From positions 1-49,941 of the forward strand of contig CAVFYJ010000008.1 in NCBI GenBank assembly GCA_963626545.1: DNA of 49,941 nt, read 5' to 3'. How positions within the stretch are numbered: the first letter of the stretch is position 1; each line of letters begins with the position of its first letter. The notes under the pieces are model-generated. The model searched no databases. It saw only the letters and a list, made by a program, of their open reading frames with translations, and was not told the origin of the DNA. Position numbers and translations under genes: made by a program. This DNA comes from Anthropogastromicrobium sp963626545 (GTDB taxonomy: Bacteria; Bacillota; Clostridia; Lachnospirales; Lachnospiraceae). Below are positions 1 through 8,985 of this stretch, piece after piece.

Positions 1-78
1 GGCGCTTTCATCTCGGTCATTGAATGGCCGAGGATTCCCGCGCCAGATTCCTAAAGGCGATTCTTACGCCTACCAATC
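1..78. mobile_element. Possible IS200/IS605-type element end (two hairpins)
   Basis: The first 44 bases fold into a nested hairpin: GGCGC at 1-5 pairs with GCGCC at 40-44, and inside it CTCGG (12-16) pairs with CCGAG (28-32), with CAT/ATG stacking on the loop side. A second hairpin follows at 46-78 (GATT/AATC outside, GGCG/CGCC inside). Nested GC-rich hairpins of this style are typical of IS200/IS605 (TnpB-type) ends. No transposase is present in the window, so this is inference from shape and general resemblance. The rest of 79-168 shows nothing I can name. Confidence 0.4.
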
Positions 79-168
79 GAAGATGGACTCTGCGGCAGTT
101 GCACAGTGAATTAGAACGCGAACGCACATCCTTTACTCAATTCTAAGTTTCATCGCAGCATACTGTTC

Positions 169-2076
169 TTACTCAATCGTAAGCTCCATCACGACATCCT
201 CACAACCCTCTGGCAGATCACGCTCTGGCGTCATCTCAAGATACGGCAGCCCGGTCTTTGCCCAGTGAAGACGGCGGATTCCCGGCTGGCGCTGCAAGGT
301 CTTATCGTTTTCATCGTGCGGAATTGCATGATAAATCATCAATTCATCACCGGTATCCGGATCTTTTACAAAGTCATTGTGTCCCGGTCCATACTCGCCC
401 GGCACACTCTCCTTTGTTAGAAGCGGATAGCCAATCCATGTCCAGCTCTCCTGCTTCAGCAGATCGTCTCCACTCTTTGCATGGAGCAGTCCCACATCGT
501 ACAGATCGCCCATGCTGGTGGAGGAACCGGAGATCGTGACAAACAGATCATCGCCTCGGCGAAGCAGATACGGTCCCTCATCGACCTCGGTCTCGTAGCG
601 ATCCCATCCGTACATCGGACGCACCACACAATGCGGCTCACTCGTGAGCTGCCATGGTTTTTGAGGATCTACCGTTGCGATGTAAATATCTGCTGTTCCT
701 GCCTCAAAGTGCTCATCGTCCACACCATAGTGAATCTTTCGATCGGACCACATCACATAATCCTTTCCGTGATCTCTGAAATAGCTCATGTCAAGTGAAA
801 TGCCGCCCTCTGTCAAATCAGAGCCATCAATCTTGACACACTTTTGCGGTGCCTCCCATGCATTCGGGTCTGCCGGATCGCCATTGCAGCGCAGAATATA
901 GGACTTTACATGAATCCACTGTGCATTCTCGCAAAGTGAGGTAAACATGTATAAAACACCATCAATCTCATGAAGCTCGGCTGCCCATGTTCCGACAAAA
1001 TGAAGCCCATTTTCAAGCGGAATGCGGTAAACAACGGTCGGCTCAGCATCAAAGGTGCCCTCGATTGTATCCGCAATGCGAAGCTGAATGTTGTGCGTTC
1101 CTGATGAGGAAAGATAATACTTTCCATGATATTCGGTCACACACGGGTCGGACATACCGTAAAATTCAACAAGCTCATCTTCACGAAAATGAAGCGGCAT
1201 CGGGAATTTCCAGCGTTTCTGCAAAACCTTTCCCGGAATCTTCCAAGTACCTGGCTTTGACACATCTACCTTTTCTAACGCTTGCTTGTCCCATGCAACT
1301 TTCTTTTCATGTGTGGAACCATCGCTGTAGATGCATGTTGCCTTCGGTGCACAATCTGAGAATGAAGCTAAGGACTTGCCAAGCGGCCAGCTTTTCTGTA
1401 CCGATTCAGTTTTAACATAATGAATATCGCCAAAGTATTCACATAGAACCTTTTTTTCTGCTTCTGTGATCTCAATTGCATTACCTGGAACGCAGCCGTC
1501 TATGCCAAAGTTTTCTATTCCACAGTTGTTTTGTTCTTCCAATTCGCCAAACTGAGTTTTCGCACATGCTTCACACGTTTCTATTTTTTTCAAATCATTT
1601 GTCTGTACGCAAAATCTTCCAGAAGCAGTCTCCCACTCGACATAATAAGTTCCACTTTCTTTCTCGTATGTACAGCGTGGTTTGCAAACTTCCTCCTCGG
1701 AAAGCTTCACAAAGGTAGGCTCACTGTAATGAACCAAATCAGTGGAATCAAATACCATCATGCAGCCTAGATGTGTGGAATCCGGTGCATTCTGATTGCG
1801 GCGCACGGCAAGCACATGAAACGTTTGATTCGCACCACGGCAAATCCACGGATCAATTAGTGTCTTTGTCACACCGACAAATTCATTTTCCTCAAAGGAT
1901 GCCTTTGCAAATAAAATACCTGTATTGTTGCGAAGCGGCGTGAAGTGTTTGCCATCCTCGCTGAGTGCTAAATGCATCGCATGTTCCCAGTCACAATTGT
2001 ATCCGACATGTCCCGGATAGTTAAAATCCGGATAGCATCCCTCTCCCTTTTTGGTGTATGCAAGTAAATATGCCAT
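169..2076 (-). CDS. Glycoside hydrolase family 43 protein, intracellular
   Basis: Five-bladed beta-propeller glycosidase of about 635 residues, probably removing arabinose, xylose or a related sugar from imported oligosaccharides. The C-terminal half carries GH43 landmarks: a DP motif in 'MSDPCVTEYHGKYYL' (base), 'DMSYFRDHGKDYVMWS' (pKa-modulating Asp region), 'DEGPYLL' (acid Glu) and 'GPGHNDFVKD...IYHA' near the end. The N-terminal ~290 residues have their own propeller-like repeats ('HLALSEDGKHF', 'LIDPWICRG'), so the protein is about twice a minimal GH43. There is no signal peptide, so it should act in the cytoplasm. I chose the ATG at 2076: AGGGAGG lies 6 bases upstream, while an earlier in-frame ATG overlaps that ribosome site. 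It is the last gene of the operon led by the binding protein at 4115-5449. Exact substrate unknown. Confidence 0.85.
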   Translation of the reverse strand: MAYLLAYTKKGEGCYPDFNYPGHVGYNCDWEHAMHLALSEDGKHFTPLRNNTGILFAKASFEENEFVGVTKTLIDPWICRGANQTFHVLAVRRNQNAPDSTHLGCMMVFDSTDLVHYSEPTFVKLSEEEVCKPRCTYEKESGTYYVEWETASGRFCVQTNDLKKIETCEACAKTQFGELEEQNNCGIENFGIDGCVPGNAIEITEAEKKVLCEYFGDIHYVKTESVQKSWPLGKSLASFSDCAPKATCIYSDGSTHEKKVAWDKQALEKVDVSKPGTWKIPGKVLQKRWKFPMPLHFREDELVEFYGMSDPCVTEYHGKYYLSSSGTHNIQLRIADTIEGTFDAEPTVVYRIPLENGLHFVGTWAAELHEIDGVLYMFTSLCENAQWIHVKSYILRCNGDPADPNAWEAPQKCVKIDGSDLTEGGISLDMSYFRDHGKDYVMWSDRKIHYGVDDEHFEAGTADIYIATVDPQKPWQLTSEPHCVVRPMYGWDRYETEVDEGPYLLRRGDDLFVTISGSSTSMGDLYDVGLLHAKSGDDLLKQESWTWIGYPLLTKESVPGEYGPGHNDFVKDPDTGDELMIYHAIPHDENDKTLQRQPGIRRLHWAKTGLPYLEMTPERDLPEGCEDVVMELTIE

Positions 2077-2152
2077 TTCATCCTCCCTCATTCAAAGTTT
2101 TTTGTATATCCGTTTTTAGTATCAGCGCCTTCCCCTTTTTTCTTATTCACAA

Positions 2153-3037
2153 TCAGCCCTTAATTCCGGAAGAAACCTGTCCGGCAACGAAATACTTCTG
2201 TCCGAAGATATACAGAATCAGCATTGGCAGCATAGACACGGTTGCTGCGGTGAATGCCAGACTGTATTCTGATGTACGATCACCGATAAAAATAGCCAAA
2301 CCATTTGACAGTGTACGCATTGTGGATGCATTTGCCACGATCAATGGCCAAAGCAGATCGTTCCAGCAGTTGTTAATGCCAAGAAGAAGCATTGTGATCA
2401 TGGTCGGCTTTACGAGTGGAAGCATGATCTTCCAGAAAATTCCAAACTCGCCGAGACCATCAATACGCGCCGCATCCTCAAGTTCCTTCGGCAGCTCCTG
2501 GAAAGCTGCTCTGCACAGGAAAATCCAGTACGCAGATGCAATCTTTGGAATGATTAACCCCCAGTAGGTATTCAGCCACTTTAAATAGTACACTTCCAGA
2601 TACAGCGGAACCATGATTACCTGAAACGGAATCATCATTGTCGCTAAAAATAGAAGGAATAATACATTCTTTCCTTTAAAGTTGAAACGCGCAAATGCAT
2701 ATCCGGCCAGTGCATTGATAAACATGGAAGGAATTGTACATCCCACTGCATAGATAACAGTATTTTTTGTCATTGACAGAAAATCAATTCGTGACAGAAC
2801 AGCTTTCCAGTTTTCAATCAGGTGATTTGCCTGCGGAAAGAACTTTGGCGGATACTGCATGACTTCGGTGTCGCTCTTGAAGGAGCCAAGACACATCCAG
2901 ACAAGTGGTGCTAACAGCAAAAATGCAAACACGCACAATACAACAAAGACCGGAAAATATTTAATGCCGTTTTTTATTCGTAACTCTAACGGCTTCTTAT
3001 TCGTGATTAATTCCTGATTTTTCATCTTTTCTACCAT
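2153..3037 (-). CDS. Sugar ABC transporter permease, MalG/CUT1 type
   Basis: Inner-membrane permease of a carbohydrate (CUT1) importer, 294 residues with six predicted membrane segments. It has the cytoplasmic coupling loop 'EDAARIDGLGEFGIFWKI' (EAA motif) that docks on the ATPase, and ends in the usual '...VAGQVSSGIKG'. It pairs with the permease at 3050-3955, separated by 12 bases, and with the binding protein at 4115-5449. No ATPase gene is present, so a shared MsmX-type ATPase encoded elsewhere is expected (inference). The start has a GGAAAGG sequence unusually close to the ATG; an ATG four codons downstream is possible. Confidence 0.9.
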   Translation of the reverse strand: MVEKMKNQELITNKKPLELRIKNGIKYFPVFVVLCVFAFLLLAPLVWMCLGSFKSDTEVMQYPPKFFPQANHLIENWKAVLSRIDFLSMTKNTVIYAVGCTIPSMFINALAGYAFARFNFKGKNVLFLLFLATMMIPFQVIMVPLYLEVYYLKWLNTYWGLIIPKIASAYWIFLCRAAFQELPKELEDAARIDGLGEFGIFWKIMLPLVKPTMITMLLLGINNCWNDLLWPLIVANASTMRTLSNGLAIFIGDRTSEYSLAFTAATVSMLPMLILYIFGQKYFVAGQVSSGIKG

Positions 3038-3049
3038 GCCTTTCCAAGT

Positions 3050-3955
3050 TTAGTCATCCGATGTCTTGTTCATTACCGTATACATGATAACGGTAATGAT
3101 CATGATAAAGCCAAACAGAACCTCACTCATCGCTGTCGCATATCCAGTCTTATCAAGTGAGTTGAATGCGGTATCGTAAATATAGACAACAAGCGTCGTA
3201 GTGGAACGGCTCGGACCTCCCTTTGTCAAGGTGTATACGATATCAAACATCTGGAGAGAGCCGATGATACGAGTCATAAGCAAAAACCAAAAGGATGGCA
3301 TAATGCCCGGAAGGGTAACGTGGAAGAACTGACTAATCTTTCCGGCGCCGTCGATTGAGGAAGCCTCATACAAAGATTCCGGAATGTTCTGAATAGCAGC
3401 TACCAGAATGATCGTTGAGATACCGAACGTCTTCCAAATTGCAACAAATACAACGACAAAAATCGCGGAACTTGTATTGTTTAACAGATTGGTATCAGAA
3501 AAGCCAAGAAGCTTTAACCAGTAGGTAAAAATACCGATGTTGGAATGAAGAACCAGCTGCCAAGTAACACCTACTGTTACTGCGGACGCGATAACCGGAA
3601 GAAAATAGATGCTTCTGAAAATCTTGTTCTTACGTGTATTCTTTGCCAAAAGAGCAGACAGCACAACACCAATGACCATCTGAAGCGGAATCTCAACCGC
3701 CGTATACTTTAGTGTGATGCCAACACTCTGCCAGAAACGTCTGTCACTCACGATCTTTTTATAATTATCCAATCCGACAAACTTTGCAGCCGACAAATCA
3801 ACGCCCATTTTCTGGGTACTGATATAAAAAGATGCAATCAATGGAATGATGCAGAATGCGATCAGCAAAACGGCTGCCGGTGCGATAAACAGATAGGCCG
3901 TCCTCTCACGTCTTTTTTCGATAGATATCGTTTTCTTTTTTCCAGTCGCGTTCAT
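3050..3955 (-). CDS. Sugar ABC transporter permease, MalF/CUT1 type
   Basis: First permease of the GH43 operon importer, about 301 residues with six predicted membrane segments and the EAA loop 'EASSIDGAGKISQFFHV'. The N-terminus is a short basic cytoplasmic stretch (MNATGKKKTISIEKRRER) before the first membrane helix. The ATG at 3955 was chosen because GAAGGGAGAG lies 7 bases upstream; a longer reading frame adds 20 residues with no ribosome site. It is downstream of the binding-protein gene across a 159-base gap containing a strong hairpin (4050-4081), which probably keeps permease output below binding-protein output. Confidence 0.9.
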   Translation of the reverse strand: MNATGKKKTISIEKRRERTAYLFIAPAAVLLIAFCIIPLIASFYISTQKMGVDLSAAKFVGLDNYKKIVSDRRFWQSVGITLKYTAVEIPLQMVIGVVLSALLAKNTRKNKIFRSIYFLPVIASAVTVGVTWQLVLHSNIGIFTYWLKLLGFSDTNLLNNTSSAIFVVVFVAIWKTFGISTIILVAAIQNIPESLYEASSIDGAGKISQFFHVTLPGIMPSFWFLLMTRIIGSLQMFDIVYTLTKGGPSRSTTTLVVYIYDTAFNSLDKTGYATAMSEVLFGFIMIITVIMYTVMNKTSDD

Positions 3956-4049
3956 GATAATGCTCTCCCTTCTATGTTTGATGCAACGATTCTGGAGTCT
4001 TTCAAAACAGTACAACCATTCAAAGCCAAATCTCGATTTTTATAAAGCA

Positions 4050-4081
4050 GGAGGGATGCCAGATTATTCCGGCATCCCTCC
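4050..4081 (-). other. Intercistronic hairpin after binding-protein gene
   Basis: Perfect 11-bp inverted repeat GGAGGGATGCC / GGCATCCCTCC with a 10-base loop, between the binding-protein stop and the first permease. Only a weak T-rich stretch follows, so it is more likely an mRNA 3'-end stabiliser or partial attenuator than a full terminator. Confidence 0.7.
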
Positions 4082-4114
4082 ATCCTTGATCACTCGATCT
4101 ACCGGTCAATTCGA

Positions 4115-5449
4115 TCAATCGTAATAATCAGAAATGTAGCTTTCCAAATCTGACTGGTAATCAGCGAAGAAGTCCTGAACATCGTCATAAGTTGGGTCAG
4201 TCGGTCCGTTGAATACCCAATCCTCTACATAGTCGCCCTGACAGCTTGCTGCATCACTGTAGAACAGTGTTCCCGGTGCGGTGAACATCTGAACCTGAGC
4301 AGTCTCACTCGGAGTCAGATCAACAAGAACATCAACTGCCTGATATTCGTCGCTATTAACAGTCGGCAGATATGCATTCAAATAGCACATGGAAACAGAC
4401 CACTCGGTGTTCGGTGTCACATTGCTGTAATCAACATCCTGTGTTGTCTCACAAGCTTCCAGACCAGAACCTGTCATCCACCAGTTGATAAACTCCTCTG
4501 CTGCCTTTGCAGTCTCATCGGTAGCGGAGGTGGTGATCATGAAGCTGGACATATCGCCAAGTGCGTATTCCTTCTGATCTTCTCCAGTAACGGTCGGCAG
4601 GCTGGCAATACCATAATTTACACCAGCTGCATCCAGTGTTCCCTTTAACCATCCGCCGTTAGTCATCATACCAATCTGGCCTGCTGCCATCATGGAGTCG
4701 ATGTCAATCTCCTGCGGGTTGTATCCATTATCATACAGATTCTTCATCCAGATCATTGCATCTGCAAATGCCTGATTATCAAGAAGGTTTGCCGTAAATC
4801 CATCTTCCTCATTTCCAGTGATCATGTAATCGGTTCCGAAACGCTGGATAACGGACTGATTCTGACCATTGTAGCAGTAGAACAAACCAGAACCATAAAT
4901 CGGGTTGTCATCGGTAGACAGTGCGGTAATCTTCTCTGCTGCTTCTGTCCACTGATCAAATGTAGTCGGAACTTCTTCGATTCCTGCCTGCTCAAACAGA
5001 TCCTTGTTGTAGTACATCATATAGGTACTGATCTGGAATGGGATTGCATACAGTGTATCATCGTTGTAGCACATATTCAGATATGCCGGGGAGAAATCCT
5101 CTTCCTTCAGATCGGTGTTGTCCCAAATGTCGTCCATGGAACGAAGATAGCTCTTATAGCGGGTAATCTCATTTGTACTTAACAGAACAAGGTCAGCTGC
5201 CTCACCTGTCGGAAGGCTGGTCTGAAGCATATCGGAGAACGATGTGGTACGTGTCATCTCAACATGAACGGTATCGCTTTCTTCGTTAAACTTGTTTACA
5301 AGGGCCTCCAGAGTGTCACCGTCGCCGCCGGTCCAGCTGTTCCAGAAAACGATATTTGTCTTCTCATTATCAGCTGCATTTGCAACGGTTGCAATTCCGG
5401 ACGTCATAACCATACTCAGTGCAAGGGCAAAAGAAATCTGTTTTCTCAT
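4115..5449 (-). CDS. Extracellular sugar-binding protein of ABC importer (family 1)
   Basis: 444-residue solute-binding protein that delivers an oligosaccharide to the permeases at 2153-3955. The mature N-terminus 'NIVFWNSWTGGDGDTLEALV' is typical of family 1 binding proteins. The signal peptide (about residues 1-25, ending ANA-AD) has a type I cleavage site and no lipobox cysteine, which is odd for a one-membrane cell, where these proteins are usually lipoproteins. The mature protein is acidic and rich in Asp and Tyr at its end (ESYISDYYD). First gene of the operon, behind the promoter at 5562-5589 and operator at 5531-5546. Confidence 0.92.
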   Translation of the reverse strand: MRKQISFALALSMVMTSGIATVANAADNEKTNIVFWNSWTGGDGDTLEALVNKFNEESDTVHVEMTRTTSFSDMLQTSLPTGEAADLVLLSTNEITRYKSYLRSMDDIWDNTDLKEEDFSPAYLNMCYNDDTLYAIPFQISTYMMYYNKDLFEQAGIEEVPTTFDQWTEAAEKITALSTDDNPIYGSGLFYCYNGQNQSVIQRFGTDYMITGNEEDGFTANLLDNQAFADAMIWMKNLYDNGYNPQEIDIDSMMAAGQIGMMTNGGWLKGTLDAAGVNYGIASLPTVTGEDQKEYALGDMSSFMITTSATDETAKAAEEFINWWMTGSGLEACETTQDVDYSNVTPNTEWSVSMCYLNAYLPTVNSDEYQAVDVLVDLTPSETAQVQMFTAPGTLFYSDAASCQGDYVEDWVFNGPTDPTYDDVQDFFADYQSDLESYISDYYD

Positions 5450-5530
5450 AGCAAAAAATCCTCCTTAAATAATCCTCTGACCTACAAAAGGGTAGAATTC
5501 TAGCGTTTGTGCATATTGTACATCTTTAAA

Positions 5531-5546
5531 ATGTTCACGTGATCAT
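5531..5546. promoter_or_regulatory. LacI-family operator candidate
   Basis: ATGTTCACGTGATCAT: a 16-bp near-palindrome with a perfect 8-bp core TCACGTGA and central CG, as LacI-family proteins prefer. It lies about 10-25 bases downstream of the expected transcription start of the binding-protein operon, a position suited to repression. The LacI gene at 5689-6675 is immediately upstream. Confidence 0.6.
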
Positions 5547-5561
5547 TTATCTATATTCCCA

Positions 5562-5589
5562 ATTATAATCTATTTTCACAATTTGTCAA
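5562..5589 (-). promoter_or_regulatory. Sigma-A promoter of GH43/sugar ABC operon
   Basis: On the minus strand, TTGACA (5584-5589) and TATAAT (5562-5567) with a 16-base spacer, both perfect consensus. Drives the genes from 5449 down to 169. Confidence 0.85.
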
Positions 5590-5669
5590 CCGTTTTTTAA
5601 GTTTTTTTATGAATTTTTACAGTTCATATTGGTCGTTTCACAAGCGCGGTTCGACGATTGTTTTGGAGC

Positions 5670-5703
5670 AAAAAAAGGAACACCACCTTTAAAGTGATGT
5701 TCC
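5670..5703 (-). terminator. Intrinsic terminator of lacI-type gene
   Basis: Minus strand: GGAACATCAC (5694-5703) pairs with GTGGTGTTCC (5677-5686) with one G-U pair, loop TTTAAAG-like, followed by seven T. The stem overlaps the stop codon of the LacI gene, insulating the sugar operon from upstream readthrough. Confidence 0.85.
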
Positions 5704-6675
5704 CTCTTCCAAATCGTATGGCACCTCGGTATCCCTCGGGATTTTCTTACCTTCAATTAGATCAATAACGGCATTTGCAACACTCGCCCCAATCAGTTCC
5801 ACATGGTTATCCACTGCTGCGATTGCCTCCTCGTTCCAAAAACGATACATCAATCGGTCATATGTCATAAGACCATAATCGCGTGGACTCTTGAATCCAT
5901 TTTTCTTTAAAAACTTCTGGAGTGGAAGTGCAAACATTTCGCCCGTACACAATAGCACCGGCTTCTCGCCTGTATTACTCTTTAAATACGCCAATGCCTG
6001 CTCATTCGTATCCTTCCCGTAGAAAACGCGATAATCACATCCCTGTCGTTCAGCCTCCTCTTTAAATCCAGAAGTGCGCTGATAATGCGGAATGTTGATC
6101 ATTCCACCCTCTCCGTACAAAGGCGGCACAATAAACACCTGCTTGTTATAGCCATGCGCCTTTAAAAAACGAACAACATCCTTTGCCGATTTGTTTTCAT
6201 TGACACCGACCGTATAGCTTCCCGGCAGCAACTGATAGCCAAGAATTACATATTTCATTTCCAGATTGTCAAGCCACCGCTTAAATTCCTCTCCTCGATT
6301 CACACAGTTTAAAATCAAACCATCGACACAATAGCCCTTCATCATCTCGATCAGACGCTTTTCTCCCTGCGGATCGCTGTCATGCGTACAAGTGCAAACC
6401 GTGTAGCCGCGCTCCCTCGCTTGATGGGTAATCGCATCGACAATCTCGGAAAAATACAGATTCTTTACATCCGAAACGATAATGCCGATCATATGACTCT
6501 TGCCATTTACAAGGCTTCGCGCAATCAAATTAGGGACATATCCCATCTCCTGCGCTTTCGCCAGAATCTTTTCCCGCGTCTCTGGCTTTACGTTTTCATT
6601 GCCGCTGAGGGCACGGTTTACGGTGATACGGGATACGCCGCAAGCCTCTGCGACGTCCTTTGCTGTTACTGCCAT
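5689..6675 (-). CDS. LacI-family transcriptional regulator
   Basis: 328-residue repressor. Residues 1-50 form the LacI helix-turn-helix with hinge ('VTAKDVAEACGVSRITVNRA', then 'NLIARSLVNGKSHMIGIIV'); the rest is a periplasmic-binding-protein-like sensor domain that should bind a sugar. It lies directly upstream of, and on the same strand as, the sugar importer/GH43 operon, whose promoter carries a LacI-like operator, so local control is the natural inference. Ribosome site AGGA lies about 10 bases before the ATG. The gene follows the HAD phosphatase by 120 bases and ends in its own terminator. Confidence 0.92.
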   Translation of the reverse strand: MAVTAKDVAEACGVSRITVNRALSGNENVKPETREKILAKAQEMGYVPNLIARSLVNGKSHMIGIIVSDVKNLYFSEIVDAITHQARERGYTVCTCTHDSDPQGEKRLIEMMKGYCVDGLILNCVNRGEEFKRWLDNLEMKYVILGYQLLPGSYTVGVNENKSAKDVVRFLKAHGYNKQVFIVPPLYGEGGMINIPHYQRTSGFKEEAERQGCDYRVFYGKDTNEQALAYLKSNTGEKPVLLCTGEMFALPLQKFLKKNGFKSPRDYGLMTYDRLMYRFWNEEAIAAVDNHVELIGASVANAVIDLIEGKKIPRDTEVPYDLEEGTSL

Positions 6676-6767
6676 TTTCTACCAGTCCTTTTCCCTGAAT
6701 TATTCTCTTTTCGTAAGCATTTTATCCTATTACTTGCAATCCTTGTCACAAGCCAAGCTTCTACAAG

Positions 6768-6800
6768 ATACAAGTTTTTCACAATACAAGTTTTTTCACA
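6768..6800. repeat. Tandem 16/17-bp direct repeat
   Basis: Two adjacent copies of ATACAAGTTTTTCACA (6768-6783 and 6784-6800, the second with one extra T). The second copy contains the stop codon of the HAD gene, so a small local duplication has occurred at its 3' end. Function unknown. Confidence 0.7.
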
Positions 6801-7443
6801 CAAGCAGCTTCTCAAGCTCCTCTGGTGTATCGACAATGCAAGTCGCACCATGCTCGATCAGAAACTCTCTGCCACGAAATCCCCAGTTTACAAAGATTCC
6901 GTCCATGCCAGCCTGCTTTGCAGTCTCGACATCAACATCGGAATCTCCGATATAGACAGACTCATCCGCCGTCTTTTTCAAGGTCTTTAATACCTCGAAA
7001 ACACTGTCCGGACACGGTTTTCTACGGATGCCCTCGCGCTCACCAACTACAAAGTCAAATGCACTAGGGAAATACTGGCTGCACAGTTCCTGTACGGCAA
7101 AGTCAGCCTTATTTGAGACAACTGCCGTCTGAATACCGCACTTACGCAAGTCCTCTAACAGCTTTGGAATCCCATCATACGGCTTTGTGTGATCTGCGCA
7201 GTGAATACCATAATGCTCCTTAAAGCTCTCTAACGTCTTTGCTGTGGCTTCCTTTGATGCTCTCTGCGGCACAGCGCGCTCAATCAGCTTTCCGATGCCG
7301 TTTCCAACAAAGCAGCGCACCTCATCAAGTGTACGTTCCGGATATCCATTTGCCGCAAGCGCCGCATTGGTGCTCTCCTTCAAATCTTCCAACGTATCAA
7401 GAATTGTTCCGTCTAAGTCAAATATGGCAAGTTTGTAACTCAT
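6796..7443 (-). CDS. HAD-family phosphatase, phosphoglycolate-phosphatase-like
   Basis: 215-residue haloacid-dehalogenase phosphatase. Motif I 'DLDGT' is at residues 9-13 (nucleophile and acid Asp), followed by an alpha-helical cap, motif II 'VVSNKAD', motif III Lys in 'RRKPCPDSVF' and motif IV 'YIGDSDVDVETAKQAGM'. Layout and length match the Gph/PGP group, which dephosphorylate phosphoglycolate or other small phosphates; substrate cannot be read from sequence. It is 24 bases downstream of the MATE gene and probably co-transcribed with it. Confidence 0.88.
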   Translation of the reverse strand: MSYKLAIFDLDGTILDTLEDLKESTNAALAANGYPERTLDEVRCFVGNGIGKLIERAVPQRASKEATAKTLESFKEHYGIHCADHTKPYDGIPKLLEDLRKCGIQTAVVSNKADFAVQELCSQYFPSAFDFVVGEREGIRRKPCPDSVFEVLKTLKKTADESVYIGDSDVDVETAKQAGMDGIFVNWGFRGREFLIEHGATCIVDTPEELEKLLV

Positions 7444-7467
7444 TTTCTTTTCCCTTCCGTAAGATTA

Positions 7468-8832
7468 TCACCCGCGCTTCTTCCTCCACAGCCCGGTGCG
7501 ATACACCAGATACAGCACCACCGCGGACAGCGCATTGCTGACAACAACACTATACCAGATGCTGCGTACCCCCATGTGGAGCCAATGCTCGCACACAAAA
7601 AGCGTCACAAAACGGAACACCCACAGCCTCGTCGCATCAACCGCCATTGTAACCTCGGTGTGACCACTTCCCTGAAACAGTCCGCTCGTGGAGTTATACA
7701 CACCATTTGTAAAGCACCACAGCGCCATAATGCTAAGAAAATCCGCCGCCATTGCAACGACCTGCTCATCGTTCGAGAACAGCCCAACAATCGCCTCCGA
7801 CAAAAACGGGCGCGATAAAATGACACCGCCGATAAACAGGAAAATAACGCTCGCCCGCCTTGCGATGCGATACCCCTTCTCCGCGCGGTCAATCTGGTTC
7901 GCACCGATATTCTGGCCCACAATCGTGGCCACCGCGGATCCAATACCATTTGACGGCAGCGTAATCAATCCGTTTACCTTGTTGCCGATGCCGTATGCCG
8001 CCATCGCCTGCGTACCATACACATACACATTTCGGCTCATAAGGAGAAATCCAAGCTGCATCGTACTTCCGCCGATCGCAGTCGGCAGTCCAACCAAGAG
8101 AATACTCTTTAACTTGCTCTTTTCAAAACGAAAGTCCTTTAACCGAATGCGCACGCCTGTCGTGTCACGCCGCAAAAGAAACAATGCGATCACCGCCGGA
8201 ACCGCCTTCGCTGCGACTGTTGCCAGTGCTGCTCCTGCCGCGCCCCAGTGAATGACCACCATCAAAAGTGGATCAAGCACGACATTGAGCAAAATACCCG
8301 TCAGATTTAGAAACATCGGCGATACGGTATCACCCTGCGCCTGCCGGATTGCCGCAAAGATATTGACCATATACAAAAACGGCATATCAAGAATAACCAG
8401 ACGAAGATACACATTCGCCACCTTAGCGGTAGGCTCATCTGCTCCCAGCCAGTTTACCACAGTTGGAGTAAAAAGTGCAATCGCTCCGGCACAAATGATT
8501 GAAAATATCATTGCACAGACAAAAATCTGGCTCGCCATCGACGATGCCTCATCCTTCTTTGCGGCTCCGATCAGTTGTGCAATCAGCACGGCACCCGCCA
8601 CGGTGAGTCCCGAGCCAAAGTTTACAACAATCTGCTGTAACGGTGACACCAGATTGATTGCAGCGAGCTCATTTGTGCCGAGTTGACCGAGCCAATACGT
8701 GTCCGTTAGGTTGTACATGGTCTGCAAAAAACTATTGATCACGACAGGGACCGCTAGCGCGAGAATCGCTTTTCCCATGCTGCCCTGCAAAATCAGCTGA
8801 ATATTCTTTTCTGTCACTCTTGCCTTTGCCAT
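7468..8832 (-). CDS. MATE-family multidrug/metabolite exporter
   Basis: 454-residue cation-coupled exporter with twelve predicted membrane segments. The N-terminus 'GSMGKAILALAVPVVINSFLQTMYNLTDTYWLGQLG' region is characteristic of MATE proteins, and the two halves show the family's internal pseudo-symmetry. It is the first gene of a likely MATE-HAD unit, downstream of an extended -10 promoter (8895-8903). Substrate unknown. A second, broken MATE gene lies at 14595-15039. Confidence 0.92.
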   Translation of the reverse strand: MAKARVTEKNIQLILQGSMGKAILALAVPVVINSFLQTMYNLTDTYWLGQLGTNELAAINLVSPLQQIVVNFGSGLTVAGAVLIAQLIGAAKKDEASSMASQIFVCAMIFSIICAGAIALFTPTVVNWLGADEPTAKVANVYLRLVILDMPFLYMVNIFAAIRQAQGDTVSPMFLNLTGILLNVVLDPLLMVVIHWGAAGAALATVAAKAVPAVIALFLLRRDTTGVRIRLKDFRFEKSKLKSILLVGLPTAIGGSTMQLGFLLMSRNVYVYGTQAMAAYGIGNKVNGLITLPSNGIGSAVATIVGQNIGANQIDRAEKGYRIARRASVIFLFIGGVILSRPFLSEAIVGLFSNDEQVVAMAADFLSIMALWCFTNGVYNSTSGLFQGSGHTEVTMAVDATRLWVFRFVTLFVCEHWLHMGVRSIWYSVVVSNALSAVVLYLVYRTGLWRKKRG

Positions 8833-8894
8833 ATGAAATGCCCTTCCGTATGTTATATTATCTATAGATTTCCTATCAATCTATCAACGTAGCT

Positions 8895-8903
8895 ATTATA
8901 GCA
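8895..8903 (-). promoter_or_regulatory. Extended -10 promoter of MATE gene
   Basis: Minus strand TGCTATAAT (TG-N-TATAAT), 63 bases before the MATE start; the -35 region is poor, as allowed for extended -10 promoters. Confidence 0.5.
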
Positions 8904-8936
8904 ACTTTGCTCGATAACCAAAACAATTCCGAATAC

Positions 8937-8967
8937 AAAAAGCGCTGCCGCCCAAATACGACAGCGC
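8937..8967 (-). terminator. Terminator of second sugar ABC operon
   Basis: Minus strand GCGCTG (8962-8967) pairs with CAGCGC (8942-8947), extended by weaker inner pairs, followed by TTTTTG. It lies 19 bases after the stop of the last permease gene. Confidence 0.75.
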
Positions 8968-8985
8968 ATATACGCATATGATTGA

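Noticed and set aside
2077..2091. GH43 start five codons upstream
   Set aside because: That ATG overlaps the AGGGAGG ribosome site that serves the ATG at 2076 and has no ribosome site of its own.
2768..2780. TGTCATTGACA inside a permease gene as another copy of the 72-bp repeat element
   Set aside because: Only the 11-bp dyad matches; the flanks encode conserved permease sequence and do not resemble the repeat unit.
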